Origin: Leishmania martiniquensis
Taxonomy: Eukaryota; Euglenozoa; Kinetoplastea; Trypanosomatida; Trypanosomatidae
Direction of reading: 5' to 3'
Assembly (NCBI RefSeq): GCF_017916325.1
Contig: NC_090153.1
Span: 191,001 to 255,000 of the forward strand
DNA: 64,000 nt
The notes under the pieces were generated by a model. It was not told the DNA's origin and searched no databases. It saw only the letters and a program-made list of their open reading frames with translations. Positions 53,692 through 63,168 of the stretch are shown one piece after another. Positions within the stretch are counted from its first letter, which is position 1, and each line of letters opens with the position of its first letter. The position numbers and the translations under genes were made by a program.

Positions 53692-54322
53692 ATGCCGCTG
53701 AGCTCTCATCGGCTGATCCGGGGAAAAGCAGCTGTGCGTGGATTTCTCGCGTGCGACCGGGCCTCGCGCGGCCGCACCTTTGTGGTGCTGAACAATGACT
53801 GCACCGTCTACCGATCGCACTCTCCACCCGACCCCACCCCACCCCGCCATGAGCTTCGAAGACTGGGAAAGGGCGGACGTCCTACGCACGTGTGGAGCCC
53901 AGCTTGGAGTGATGGGATTGGTATGCTGCTGAGGGCAAGGGGCCCGGTGTCTGAGGCGTGCGTGCATCGTTTCGCGCACGCTGCGCGCACCAACACCATC
54001 GGGGCCGTTCTCAGCAGCTTCACAGAAGCTGCCCGTGTCTGCTCCCATGGTAAGAAGTTGATGCTGGCGTGGGATGAGCTGTGGTGGGTCTGGGAGGGCA
54101 TGGATTGGGCCACCCTTACCGAATCCCCACTGCAGACCGAAACCCCGCCGAAACGGATCCACTGGCGCTCCTCCCCGACGCGATATCAGCGCGCAGCCAA
54201 GTAATCGCGATGCTGCTGCGGCGAGAGCACAACCTGCGTCAGCTTCTTCTCCAGGTAGGATCGAGGATCTGAGCGGGCAGATTCAAGGGGGGGACGCGGC
54301 CCCAGCGATCCCTGGCCCGTAG
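53692..54322 (+). pseudogene. Possible decayed coding sequence or retroelement remnant
   Basis: A GC-rich stretch reads as protein-like in successive different plus-strand frames. The first frame (53692-54204) is open for 170 codons. The continuation is best in another frame (around 54141-54272, with a leucine/arginine-rich helical segment), and then in a third frame up to 54322. Such frame hopping with coding-like composition suggests an old gene broken by frameshifts. No family is recognised. Chance open frames in GC-rich DNA remain a fair alternative. Confidence 0.3.
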
Positions 54323-55281
54323 AGCCGACTTTTGGCCAGTCAGCGAAGGACTACTGCTGCTGGGCTCGTTCGCTCCTGGCTGGTGTTACCTGCGCACCGC
54401 TGAGCGCTCACTTTCCCCAAATCCGCGGAATCGACCCGCGTGGCGCAGACTCGCACACGGTGCTGACCCGATATGTTACTGTCAGCCAGTGCGGCATGGC
54501 ACTGATCTCGGAGCGATGTCCTCGGCATCCTCCTCAATGAGGCGTGGCTTTCGCACGGGCTCATCTTGAGCAGCGCGCATTGTTGGAGCCAGCAGATGAC
54601 GGGCTCCGTGACCCTGCTTCTGCATCGCAGGAGGGGGCGGGGGGGGTAGGAAACGAGGATATGGGGGCATGGCAGCAAGAGAGCGGCACTCGCAGAGGAG
54701 CAGGAAATGAGGTGTGCCGCTATGACGGGCCCAACAGCAACAGGCCGAGAGTGAGGAATGGTGAAAGTGAGCAAGGTAGCCGGACAGCGGAGCGAAGTGG
54801 AGCATCCGTGCACGTTTCCTAGGCACCTACATTCACACAGGCACACAAAGCTGCCAGCCGCCCGTGCCGTGCGCACCGGCAGTGAGCGCTCCACAGCTCG
54901 AAGGAGAAGCAGGGAGGGCTCTGCAGTATGCTTCGAGTGCGGCAACCCGGGCGCTGCTTTGCCGCCTCTAAATGCGGCTCTGGCCATTCACAGGCGCCAA
55001 CGATCATCCAGCGGACGGGTGCACGGCCTCGGAGCAGAGCTCTCTGCTCCCCCCTGTCTCTCTGATCTCACTCTTTCTCGCGCTGGCGGAGGCGTGGATG
55101 TGGTCGAATCGGGTGTTTTTTTCGTTTTGTTTTGGATATCGGCGGAGACACCGACGGGTACGCGGCAATCGCCTGTGCTGAATAACATCCACACGTAACT
55201 ATATACATGTTAATGTGTATGTAATACGCCCTTTTTTTTCTTGCATTGCTGCCCCTTCCCTTTCCTCGCACATACGCGCCC

Positions 55282-55309
55282 ATATATATATATATATGTG
55301 TGTGTGTGT
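55282..55309. repeat. Composite (TA)n(TG)n microsatellite
   Basis: About eight TA units are followed at once by about six TG units, inside the long gene-free region. It has the same polarity on the plus strand as the other composites to the right of the strand switch. Confidence 0.85.
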
Positions 55310-56904
55310 ATTGTCAGCACTGATGCATCTATGGGAAGCCTTTGTGCCGCCTCTTTTCTGCATGGTGCTGTCTCGTGCAGTCGCAGCGCCCCTGCGCGTG
55401 CGCGCACGAGCCGTTGCTTTCCAGTCGGTTTTCGCTCCTTCTCTTCGTCTCCTCTCTCTCTCCTCAGGGTGCCTCATGCATCGTGCCTCTTCTGTCTACT
55501 CTGTTCCGCTCTGGCGATGCCACTGCGCCTTTCCCCTCTCCTCTTCCCTCGCACCCTTGCACGCGCCGGCACTTTCTCCCTATGTGGATACACCGACGCC
55601 TTATTTGCTCGATGTTGTCCCTGAGGCGGCATAGTAGTAGCTGTTCAAGTGCGTGTGTGTGCGCGCGCGCATTGGACATCTCAGGATGAACGCTCAAGGG
55701 CTGGGGGACTGGCAGGAAGAGAGAAAGACGGCATACCTCCCCTGAGAGGAGACCTATAACCACACTACAAAAAAAAAGCTGCGCGTCTGGTATCACCACA
55801 CTGGCGGCAGCGGGAGAAGTGTACGCCGACGCTGATCGTCACCAAGCAGCCCAAATGCCTTTCGCTGCCTCCGTGTGCATTGCTGCGGTACAACAAAATG
55901 CTGTCGTAGACGCCAAGTACGCAGAACTGTACAGTGTAGTCAGCGGCGGCATCCACGAGGGCGCTTCTGCGTGCGTCAGGGCTCTAAAACAGGGCCCCTT
56001 AAATCCACTTTCTCTCTCTCCATTCCCCTCTCCGCTCTTTGCCCCCCATTGCTTTCCCATGCCACCCTGGCTTCGGCGGTGGCCTGTCACGGCACAAGTA
56101 ACTCTCTCGTCTTCTCGGCTGCCACTGCTCGCTATAAAGCTCACGCTTGCCCCTTGGGCCTTTTTTCCTGTTGCTCCCCCGTCCTCCACAGCCCCACCCG
56201 TATCCTTCCGTGCTTCCCTCTCACCTCCTGCATCGCTTTCTTCCTCCCTCTCTCTGCTTCCCATCCAGGTGCCGAGCCTCTCTCATTGCGCACAGACGCA
56301 ACGAAGGAGCAACAGCGAAAAAGAAAGCCTCACAGTCGGCTAGTGAGCCGACCTCACCTTGTCTATCTCACCATCCTCCACCGCAGACATTCAACTCTCA
56401 TCCCCTCCTGAATTACTGTGTGCCGCGCGTATCCGGCTATCGCTATCCGGGCGCGCTCGAGCGGCAGAAACGTGCGCTGTTAGCAGCCCATACACGTATA
56501 CCCGGCGGGATTCCCCTACGTCATACACGGAGAAAAAAGGGACGAGATCACCGGAGCTTGCGGTTGAACGTCGCCGTGGCTTCCATTCAAGCCTCTCTGG
56601 GGCTGCTGCGTGTGCGTGCGTGGCTGTTCTTCTTTCTTCTTGTCGTTGCTGTTGTGTGTGTGTGTGTGGAAGGGGGAGCGAGGCAGGGGTTGGAACAGTG
56701 GTGAAAGGGGCAAGCGTTTCAACGCGCGCATACGCGAGGAAGAAGAGTTGCCGCCATAATTCGCTTGGCCTCGCCTCCTTTTTTTTCACTCTCTACTTCG
56801 CTCCGCGCAGCTCTTTTTTTTCACTGGCCATTGTAGTCCGAAAGCCTTCAGCCCCACTTCTCCTGCACGCGCCTGTCTGTGCTGAAGCTGTGCCGGGGGA
56901 GTGC

Positions 56905-56938
56905 AACTTTTCTCTCTCCTTCTTCTGCGGCCGTGTAG
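56905..56938 (+). promoter_or_regulatory. Polypyrimidine tract and AG: splice acceptor for the FYVE gene
   Basis: A T/C tract beginning AACTTTTCTCTCTCC ends in CCGTGTAG with AG at 56937-56938, 25 bases before the ATG at 56963. It argues that translation starts at that ATG. Confidence 0.7.
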
Positions 56939-56962
56939 TTGGGCAGCCCGTTCGCTTTCAAG

Positions 56963-58900
56963 ATGAACCCTTACTACGCCGCCCCGCCGCCGCCGCAGCA
57001 GCAGCAGCAGCCATCGCGGCCGGCGGTGGACCTGGACGCCCTTTTCGGCGGGCCTTCCACGGCCAACCAACAAAAGCCCATGCACGCCGTTCAAGGCGAT
57101 CCAGCCCCGCCCTCCTACGAAGCCCTTAGCGGTGGGTACTCGGCGCCACCCCCACCACATAACGCTGCTGCACCGGATCCGCTACAGTCGTACAACGGAA
57201 ACGGCGGCGCCCACCAAAGCCTTTACTACGGAGCGGCCCATTACCATCCGCAACAGCCGCAGTCCTATGGCTTGCCGGCCGCTGTTCCAGCTTCTGCGTC
57301 TCCCTACGGAATGACGTCTCCGCCAATCGTGTCCTCGTCGTCACCGCCGATCATGACAAGCGTGGTAATGCCGCCGCAGCCATTGCTATCACCTCAGCAG
57401 CAGCATGCGCATGGGGTGGGGCCACTCTCTTATGGTGCCTGCCCTGCAATGCCTGAAAACGGCATGCATCCAGCAGCTCCACCGCCTCAGGCGCCGCAAC
57501 CGCACGCTTACGCGCAGACGCTGCAACAGCGACCGATGCCTGAGCCAGCGCAGCAGCAGCAACTGTTTGCCCCAAGCGCCGGCATCAGTGCTGGCCCTAG
57601 TGGTGCTGCTTCTGCTGCTGCTGCTGCTGCTGTGGCGGGCCCGACAGCGGCGGCTGGCGTTGGCAGTGGCGCGGCGCCCTCTCGGTCTGCGGAAGAGGAA
57701 GACCGTTTGCAGCTGGAGCGCATCATCCGCTTGCGCCGCGAGCTGGAGTTGGAGCAGGAGCGCGAGCAGCGGAAAAAAGAGGAGCTGCAGACGTGGGGCT
57801 GCACCATTTGCACCTTCCGCAACAAGCTAACGGAGGTGAAGTGCGAGATGTGCGGCTCAACGAGGCCGGGGTACACGGCACCCTCGGCGCCGGTGCAGCC
57901 AGCCCAAGCGCAGCAAACACCGCAGCAGCAGCCTGGTTCCGCGGCGGCCCCCTTCCAGGGAAACGCAGGCGTCACGGATTGGCAGTGCGGCATGTGCCTC
58001 GCCCCGAACGAGGCGCGCGCGGAGCGGTGCAAAGTGTGCCATGCCTACCGTAGTAGCGGCGTTCGGGTGCCGACGACGTCTCCGTCTGGTGTCGCGGCGA
58101 ACGCGAACCAGCGCGGTGTTGCCTCCAACACGCCTTTCACGACCAACTGGAAGTGCAGCGTGTGCGGTGAGGTGAACCCTCCCTCAAAGGCGAACTGCAA
58201 GGTGTGCAGCGGATTCCAACGCAACGGCATCCCGGTCACAGAAGTGGTCGCGGCACCGATCGCTGTGGGCGGCTACAGCGCTGACCCGCCGCCGCCGACG
58301 GTGTGGTCCTGTTCAGTGTGCACCTTTGAGAACTCTGTCTCTGCTCCGGTGTGCAAGGCGTGCGAAAGTGGTCAGCGACCGCGCCACCTCGCCCCTAAAA
58401 AGGATAAGGAGAAGCCCTCCAACCACAAGCAGCAGGACAGTCGGGGGAGCGGCTCGAAGGAGAGCTCCGGGGACGGGGAGAAGAAGGGATCTTCGCCCGG
58501 CTCGCAGTGGCCATGTGGGACGTGCACTTACTTAAACGCCATCGGCCGAAAGAAGTGTGACATGTGCGGCTCAAAGCGGCCAGACGCGTACGCTGCGGAA
58601 GCGGACACAACGGAGGCTCGGGCGGCGGCCAAGCAGGAGGCTCAAGACGACGCCGAGGAGGTGGCATGGCAAGACGACGACTCGGTGACGGAGTGCAACA
58701 ACTGCCACACGACTTTCACGTTTCTCATCCGCCGCCACCACTGCCGTCTGTGCGGGTACGTGTTCTGCGCCCACTGCTCCAACTACTCCGTCCCTCTCAC
58801 CATGGGCAGCCTCCCGCAGCGTGTGTGCGTGAATTGCTATAAAGGACGAGTCGAAGAGGAGAAGAAGACGAAGAAGGTGCGCCGTTGGCTGGATAACTAG
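56963..58900 (+). CDS. Five RanBP2-type zinc fingers plus FYVE domain protein
   Basis: The 645-residue product has a Pro/Gln/Ala-rich first 240 residues and a short coiled coil (243-276). Five RanBP2/NZF-type fingers follow, starting at Trp278, Trp340, Trp396, Trp448 and Trp516, each W-x-C-x2-C-x10-C-x2-C. A C-terminal FYVE finger spans about 569-635. The FYVE domain is complete: WQDD (569-572), eight zinc-binding Cys/His positions, the RRHHCR motif (590-595) that binds phosphatidylinositol 3-phosphate, and RVC (620-622). Fingers 1 and 4 carry the Thr-Phe pair (CTF) that in Npl4-type NZF fingers contacts ubiquitin; finger 5 has Thr-Tyr. Family knowledge therefore suggests an endosomal adaptor reading both PI3P and ubiquitin, though RanBP2 fingers can also bind RNA. 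The start is ATG at 56963. The frame extends only to a TTG and crosses the splice acceptor at 56938. Confidence 0.92.
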   Translation: MNPYYAAPPPPQQQQQPSRPAVDLDALFGGPSTANQQKPMHAVQGDPAPPSYEALSGGYSAPPPPHNAAAPDPLQSYNGNGGAHQSLYYGAAHYHPQQPQSYGLPAAVPASASPYGMTSPPIVSSSSPPIMTSVVMPPQPLLSPQQQHAHGVGPLSYGACPAMPENGMHPAAPPPQAPQPHAYAQTLQQRPMPEPAQQQQLFAPSAGISAGPSGAASAAAAAAVAGPTAAAGVGSGAAPSRSAEEEDRLQLERIIRLRRELELEQEREQRKKEELQTWGCTICTFRNKLTEVKCEMCGSTRPGYTAPSAPVQPAQAQQTPQQQPGSAAAPFQGNAGVTDWQCGMCLAPNEARAERCKVCHAYRSSGVRVPTTSPSGVAANANQRGVASNTPFTTNWKCSVCGEVNPPSKANCKVCSGFQRNGIPVTEVVAAPIAVGGYSADPPPPTVWSCSVCTFENSVSAPVCKACESGQRPRHLAPKKDKEKPSNHKQQDSRGSGSKESSGDGEKKGSSPGSQWPCGTCTYLNAIGRKKCDMCGSKRPDAYAAEADTTEARAAAKQEAQDDAEEVAWQDDDSVTECNNCHTTFTFLIRRHHCRLCGYVFCAHCSNYSVPLTMGSLPQRVCVNCYKGRVEEEKKTKKVRRWLDN

Positions 58901-61183
58901 CGGTATTGTGTAAAGGGAGGCGAAAGCGCAGCCATGCGAGCGAGGCCGCGGGCGCGTCTTTCTTCAGAAGCTTTTGTTTACTTGCTTCGTTTCTGCGGGT
59001 ATCATTGTTCCCCCCTTTCCCACCACCTTCATTGGCACGCTTGGATGCATGAGGGATGGCGGGGGACGGGGCGGGGTGTTTTAGCTCTTCCACATGCTTT
59101 TCTTTTCGCCCTCTCCCTTTTCCTGTCGCCATGGTCTCCACTCCTCGCTCTCTCGCTGCACATACATATGGACGCATCTGTCTGCCTTGTCTGCCGCGCT
59201 CCTCTCCTCCCCTCTACTCCCCCCCTTTTTGGTCTGGGTGTGGACTGGTCTTGTTTGTGAACGCGTCGCCCTTCACTACGGCTGCTGCTCTGTTTTCGAT
59301 TGGTGCTGCCTCTGATCTGCCCCCCTCTCGCACTGCCTACTCGGGTGCGTAGATGATGATGATATATATATATGTCTGTGTGTGTGTGTGCCTGTATGTG
59401 TTGAGGGCGGAGGGGGTCCGTTTCTGACTCCCTCTCTTCTCCTTAGTGGCTCGCCACGCTTTTCACTGGACGCGCTTATGAGCGTGCGTACAGGGCCAGG
59501 CTGCCTCTCTCCTCCTCCCCCCTTTCCTTTCTTTCCCCAATGCCACCATCGTATCTCATCGTGATGTATGGCCGTGAGAGGGCTGCCGACCCCTTCCTGT
59601 TGAACCTCTGCTCTCCTGCTCGAGTGACCCTCTCGTTTTGATCAATTGAGAATTGCTTGTGTTTTGTGTGTGTGTGTGTGCCGCCAGCCCCTTTCCTGTG
59701 GCGCTGACGTGACGCGTTCTGTTCTATTTCAGCGTGGGAAGCGGAATTATGACCTCTCTCTTTTGACCTGTACTGCCGTTCTGTCGCTGCTTGCGCTCAC
59801 AATGCTCTCTCCCTCTTTGTGTTGCTTCACCTCACCTTTTCTTCTTTTCGGTCGATTTTCGCCTTCGCTCCACCCGCATGTCCCCGTCAGAAGACATCGC
59901 CGCCGCTGCCATCTCTCCCCACCACCACCACAATCACCACCACCTCCTCTACCCCGCGCCGCCACGCTCGCAGACGCCCACGCCCCTCATGCACCTCTCC
60001 TGGAGTGTGGTCGAGGGGATGTGCACGCGCCCTTCTCCATCTTGCTTTCACCCCCGGGGAATGGGCGGGTACACGAAGTCAGCAGCATCGGTGCTGCTGC
60101 TTCTTGGAAAGTCAATCGCCGCCATCATCATCGATACTGCAACAATCCTCCCCCACCCCTCCATACACACGCGCGCACCTCTCTCAAAAGCGGGCGCTTC
60201 CTACGGCCCCCACCCTGTCGCCTCACGTACGTCTCTCTGAAGGATGACGATGGTGCGCCTTCCGTATCACCCTTTGCTTGCATTCCTTTATCAAGTCGCT
60301 GCTTGCGCTGCCTGGTCCGTTTCGCATATATATATATATACATGTGTGTGTGTGGTGTGCGTTGGCTGCGGCGGGACCTCTGCAATGTTCGGTGCCGTGG
60401 TTGATTTTGACATATCGTTGGCATCTTTATTTGTGTCTGTACGTGTTGGGCGGTCTCCGCTCTTCTTTGTTTTTTTTCTTTATTTTTAAGTTTTTGTCTT
60501 CGCTTCGCACCGTGGCTTTGGTGAGCTCACTTCCAAAGGAACAAGAAGTATGTATCGATGAACGAACGAGAAAAGAAGGAGGTGTGGGGGGGGGGCAGAG
60601 GGAGCTGCGACGTGTGTAACAGCCATGGCAGCGGCTGTAGCGGCAAGGGCTGTCCAGCCGTGCGGCGCCTGTGCGATAGAATGGTATGAAAAAGGGACGA
60701 AGGGGGGATCGAATCGCCCTCTCTCCGCACCCTCATGCCCCCCCACCTCTTCATCCTCGCACTTCCTGAGGACCTCTACCGCTTCGGTAGGGTTGGTGTT
60801 GGTGCCTCTACACCTGCGTCTCTCTTTCTTACCCCCTCCCCCACCCCACCCACCCACCCGCCTCGCTGTGCTGTTGCACGCCTACTGCTTCCTCTTGCCG
60901 ATCGCCACGCATCTTTCTCTTCACTGGTCCTGGCCCTTGTCTTACGTGCACTTGAATCGTGCGCTTACAAATGTACACGCATGCTAACATGCGCTACCTA
61001 ATGATCCCCTTACGCACACTCCACCGCTGCGAATCCTGCTGCTGCTCCTAACGCCCGCCTGGCCAATGTCACCCGTTAGGTCGGTCTCTCACGTCTGATC
61101 GTGGCCGCTTCCTCATCGCGCTTCGCCTGCAAGCAAAGAACAAAGAGTGCACCTCCGTAGTGATCGGATCATCTCTCGGCATT
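58901..61183. other. Spacer between FYVE and eS27 genes
   Basis: No gene is supported. Composite (TA)n(TG)n repeats lie at 59362-59390 and 60325-60354 and (GT)n at 59666-59681. The right end carries the pyrimidine tract and an AG at 61078-61079 that likely accepts the spliced leader of the eS27 mRNA. A 252-residue frame at 59646 is Ser/Pro/His simple sequence and is not believed. Confidence 0.55.
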
Positions 61184-61444
61184 ATGGGCTTCTTTGACGC
61201 TGACCTCAGCTACCCGACCGTGCGCACGGAGCGCATGAAGCACAAGCGCCGTCGCCTTGTGCAGGGTCCCAACTCCTATTTCATGGACGTGAGCTGCCCG
61301 CGCTGCCGCCAAGTGACGGTGGTGTACACCCACGCCACCACGTCGGTGGAGTGCAAGGGCTGCTCCAAGAAGCTTTGCCGCCCCACCGGTGGTAAGGCAC
61401 TGCTTGTGGAGGGCTGCGGGTTCCGCCGTAAGCCGGACCACTGA
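61184..61444 (+). CDS. RPS27: 40S ribosomal protein eS27
   Basis: The 86-residue product is ribosomal protein eS27 (S27e), a small zinc-ribbon protein of the 40S subunit. The zinc site is formed by Cys38, Cys41, Cys57 and Cys60 ([11 protein letters not shown], then [10 protein letters not shown]). The basic block [19 protein letters not shown] and the end [15 protein letters not shown] are highly conserved in eukaryotes. The length is the normal family length. ATG at 61184 gives the expected [12 protein letters not shown] start; the frame upstream only reaches a non-ATG codon. Codons are strongly GC-ending, as expected for an abundant protein. Confidence 0.97.
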   Translation: MGFFDADLSYPTVRTERMKHKRRRLVQGPNSYFMDVSCPRCRQVTVVYTHATTSVECKGCSKKLCRPTGGKALLVEGCGFRRKPDH

Positions 61445-62592
61445 TCACCTCACCTTTTCAAGTGCTTGTGTGCGTGTGCGTCTCTCGCTTTCGCTGTGGG
61501 GCGAGCTGCAGACAGTCAAGGAAATGCAAGAGGCGGGAGGCGTGTCTCGGATGGCTGTACCGCTGCGATGCGAAAGAAGCCGCCGCAGCAGGAAGTGGTG
61601 CAGTGCGAAGGTGTATTTTCGGCGTCTGTGGTGGGCACCGGGGGCGGGCCGATAGGATCGGAAGGCCCCTCCGCCCTCGTCTCTCTCGGTGTCTCCCATG
61701 CCCGCGCTCTCTCCTTCATCTGCGAGTCCGAGCATCTTTTTTCTTCATTTTGTGTGTTGTTATTTCGTCTCCCTTTGTGTGCGTGTGTGCGCGTCTGTGT
61801 CAGGGCGTATGCAAGGCAACACAAGCGCATCAACGCAACGCGCACAGTGCCTTTGCCACCCATCCGTGACCTCTTTTCACACAGCCCTCCTGTGGGCGTC
61901 CATGGCAGTCGCCGGCTTGTCGGCCGCGACCGCTGACTGCTACACGCGCCGACATGCACACATGTAGGCGTAGGAGCGCATGCGCGCGTACGCACCCTTA
62001 GGATAACCGGAATGACGCCTCAGAGTAAAGCAAAGAAGACCCAAGAAGGAGTGGATCATAAGCCACTGAGCAGCGGACAGCAGGGCTGAGAGTTGCCCTC
62101 TGTTGTTGTCCGCGCGAGCCGTGCGCCTCCACCTTCCGTCCTCCCCCCGTCCCCCCCCCCAGCACATACACAGGCAGACCTACACAGGCCTCTCCGACCT
62201 TTCTTCGTGGACGTCGCGAAGAATACGGAGAGGACAAGCGCCGCGTGGGCGAGGAAGGCGGAGGGTAGGAGCCTAACGATAAGCTCCCCACTGCGGGGGA
62301 AAGTGAAGGGGGGATACAGGGGGAGGAGAGAGGGGTGACAGCGAAGCCTCTTCGTCTTTTTTGTTTGAGTGCTGTGATGCTCCACGCACGCACACACACA
62401 CACATCTATACAAAGCTGTTTTCATGTCTTCACATCCGCATCTCTTCCTATTCACGTCCCTCTCTCTCGTGACAATCCACGGCGGCCTGATGCCCCTCCT
62501 CAGGTGCCGCTCTTCACTCATCTGTTTCCCTGTGCACAGCAGTGCGCGCTGCCGCGACCGCCTCCAAACGCAACAGCGAGGGCGACGCATAG
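61445..62592. other. Spacer between eS27 and Dpy-30 genes
   Basis: No gene is supported. (CA)n at 62390-62404 is the only clear microsatellite. A pyrimidine tract ending in GTGCACAG (AG at 62538-62539) is a plausible splice acceptor 54 bases before the next ATG. Confidence 0.55.
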
Positions 62593-63168
62593 ATGTTTAG
62601 CAGCTCTTCCATGGATACCTCTGTCGAGGCGGTAGATGAGGAGACAATGCACGCCCTTCTCATGCACCTTGGCGACGTGCCCAGCGGCGCAGAGACGGCG
62701 GCCACCACTCAGGAGGCAGCGACCACAACTGCACGGCTGGAGGCGACCTTCCCGTCTGCATTTCTACCAGGAACTACTTTTGGTCGTGCGGCAATAGGCG
62801 GAAAAGACGGCGCGGGGGCCGACGATGAAGTCCCCGAATACGCTCTCCCCGATGCTCAGTACATTGAGCGCACCATGCTCCCCCTCCTGCTGCGTGGGCT
62901 GGAGGAGGTCGCGCACGTCCGCCCACCTGACCCGCTCGCCTTTCTGGGAGCGTACATGATCTGCAACAACCCACAGAAGCCGGCGACCGAGAAGAGCTCA
63001 TCCACCTCGGCAGGTCGACCCGGGAAAGGGATTCCGTCCCCGGCAGGTGCCTCGGTCGACGACACGGCTTCCCCCGCCCTGGCAGAGGCAGTGAAGGAGG
63101 CCATGAGCCGCTTTTCCACCTCCAAGGGCAACTGCAGCGCCGCCTCGAAGCCGACTGCGACTGCCTGA
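62593..63168 (+). CDS. Dpy-30 motif protein
   Basis: The 191-residue product contains one Dpy-30 motif at about residues 88-127: AQYIERTMLPLLLRGLEEVA, then PPDPLAFLGAYMICNNP. The motif is a helix-hairpin dimerisation unit that docks onto amphipathic helices of AKAP-like or ASH2L-like partners. In protists it occurs in radial-spoke and other axonemal proteins as well as in histone-methylation complexes. The flanks (1-85 and 128-191) are Ala/Thr/Ser-rich and low-complexity, longer than the roughly 100 residues of canonical DPY30, so an axonemal or other dedicated scaffold role is as likely as a chromatin one. ATG at 62593 is used; a second ATG six codons later is possible. It is the last supported gene in the window. 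Confidence 0.82.
   Translation: MFSSSSMDTSVEAVDEETMHALLMHLGDVPSGAETAATTQEAATTTARLEATFPSAFLPGTTFGRAAIGGKDGAGADDEVPEYALPDAQYIERTMLPLLLRGLEEVAHVRPPDPLAFLGAYMICNNPQKPATEKSSSTSAGRPGKGIPSPAGASVDDTASPALAEAVKEAMSRFSTSKGNCSAASKPTATA

Larger units (their letters stand above)
47076..56962. other. 9.9-kb region without a recognisable intact gene
   Basis: Between the RRM and FYVE genes no intact conserved gene is seen. The first part (47.1-49.2 kb) and 50.0-53.6 kb are T/C-rich with composite (TA)n(TG)n microsatellites. GC-richer islands stand out at 49541-49911 (SIDER-like element) and 53690-55000 (coding-like but frameshifted). It presumably holds the RRM 3' UTR, the FYVE 5' UTR and possibly lost or non-coding transcripts. 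This is unusually long for two adjacent genes in one array. Confidence 0.55.

Noticed and set aside
54926..54960. Zinc-knuckle-like CFECGNPG stretch, considered as a retroelement gag finger
   Set aside because: Only one Cys pair is present and no His/Cys follows at the right spacing.
55819..56343. 174-codon plus-strand frame with an alanine-rich start
   Set aside because: Only the first 60 residues look protein-like; the remainder is Ser/Pro/Leu from C/T-rich DNA, and no homologue is recognised.
56359..57129. 256-codon frame overlapping the start of the FYVE gene
   Set aside because: It overlaps the splice-acceptor region and the real start in another frame; the content is translated UTR.
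59646..60404. 252-codon plus-strand frame before eS27
   Set aside because: Opens in a GTG microsatellite and consists of Ser/Pro/His/Leu simple sequence; it has no domain and overlaps a (TA)(TG) repeat.
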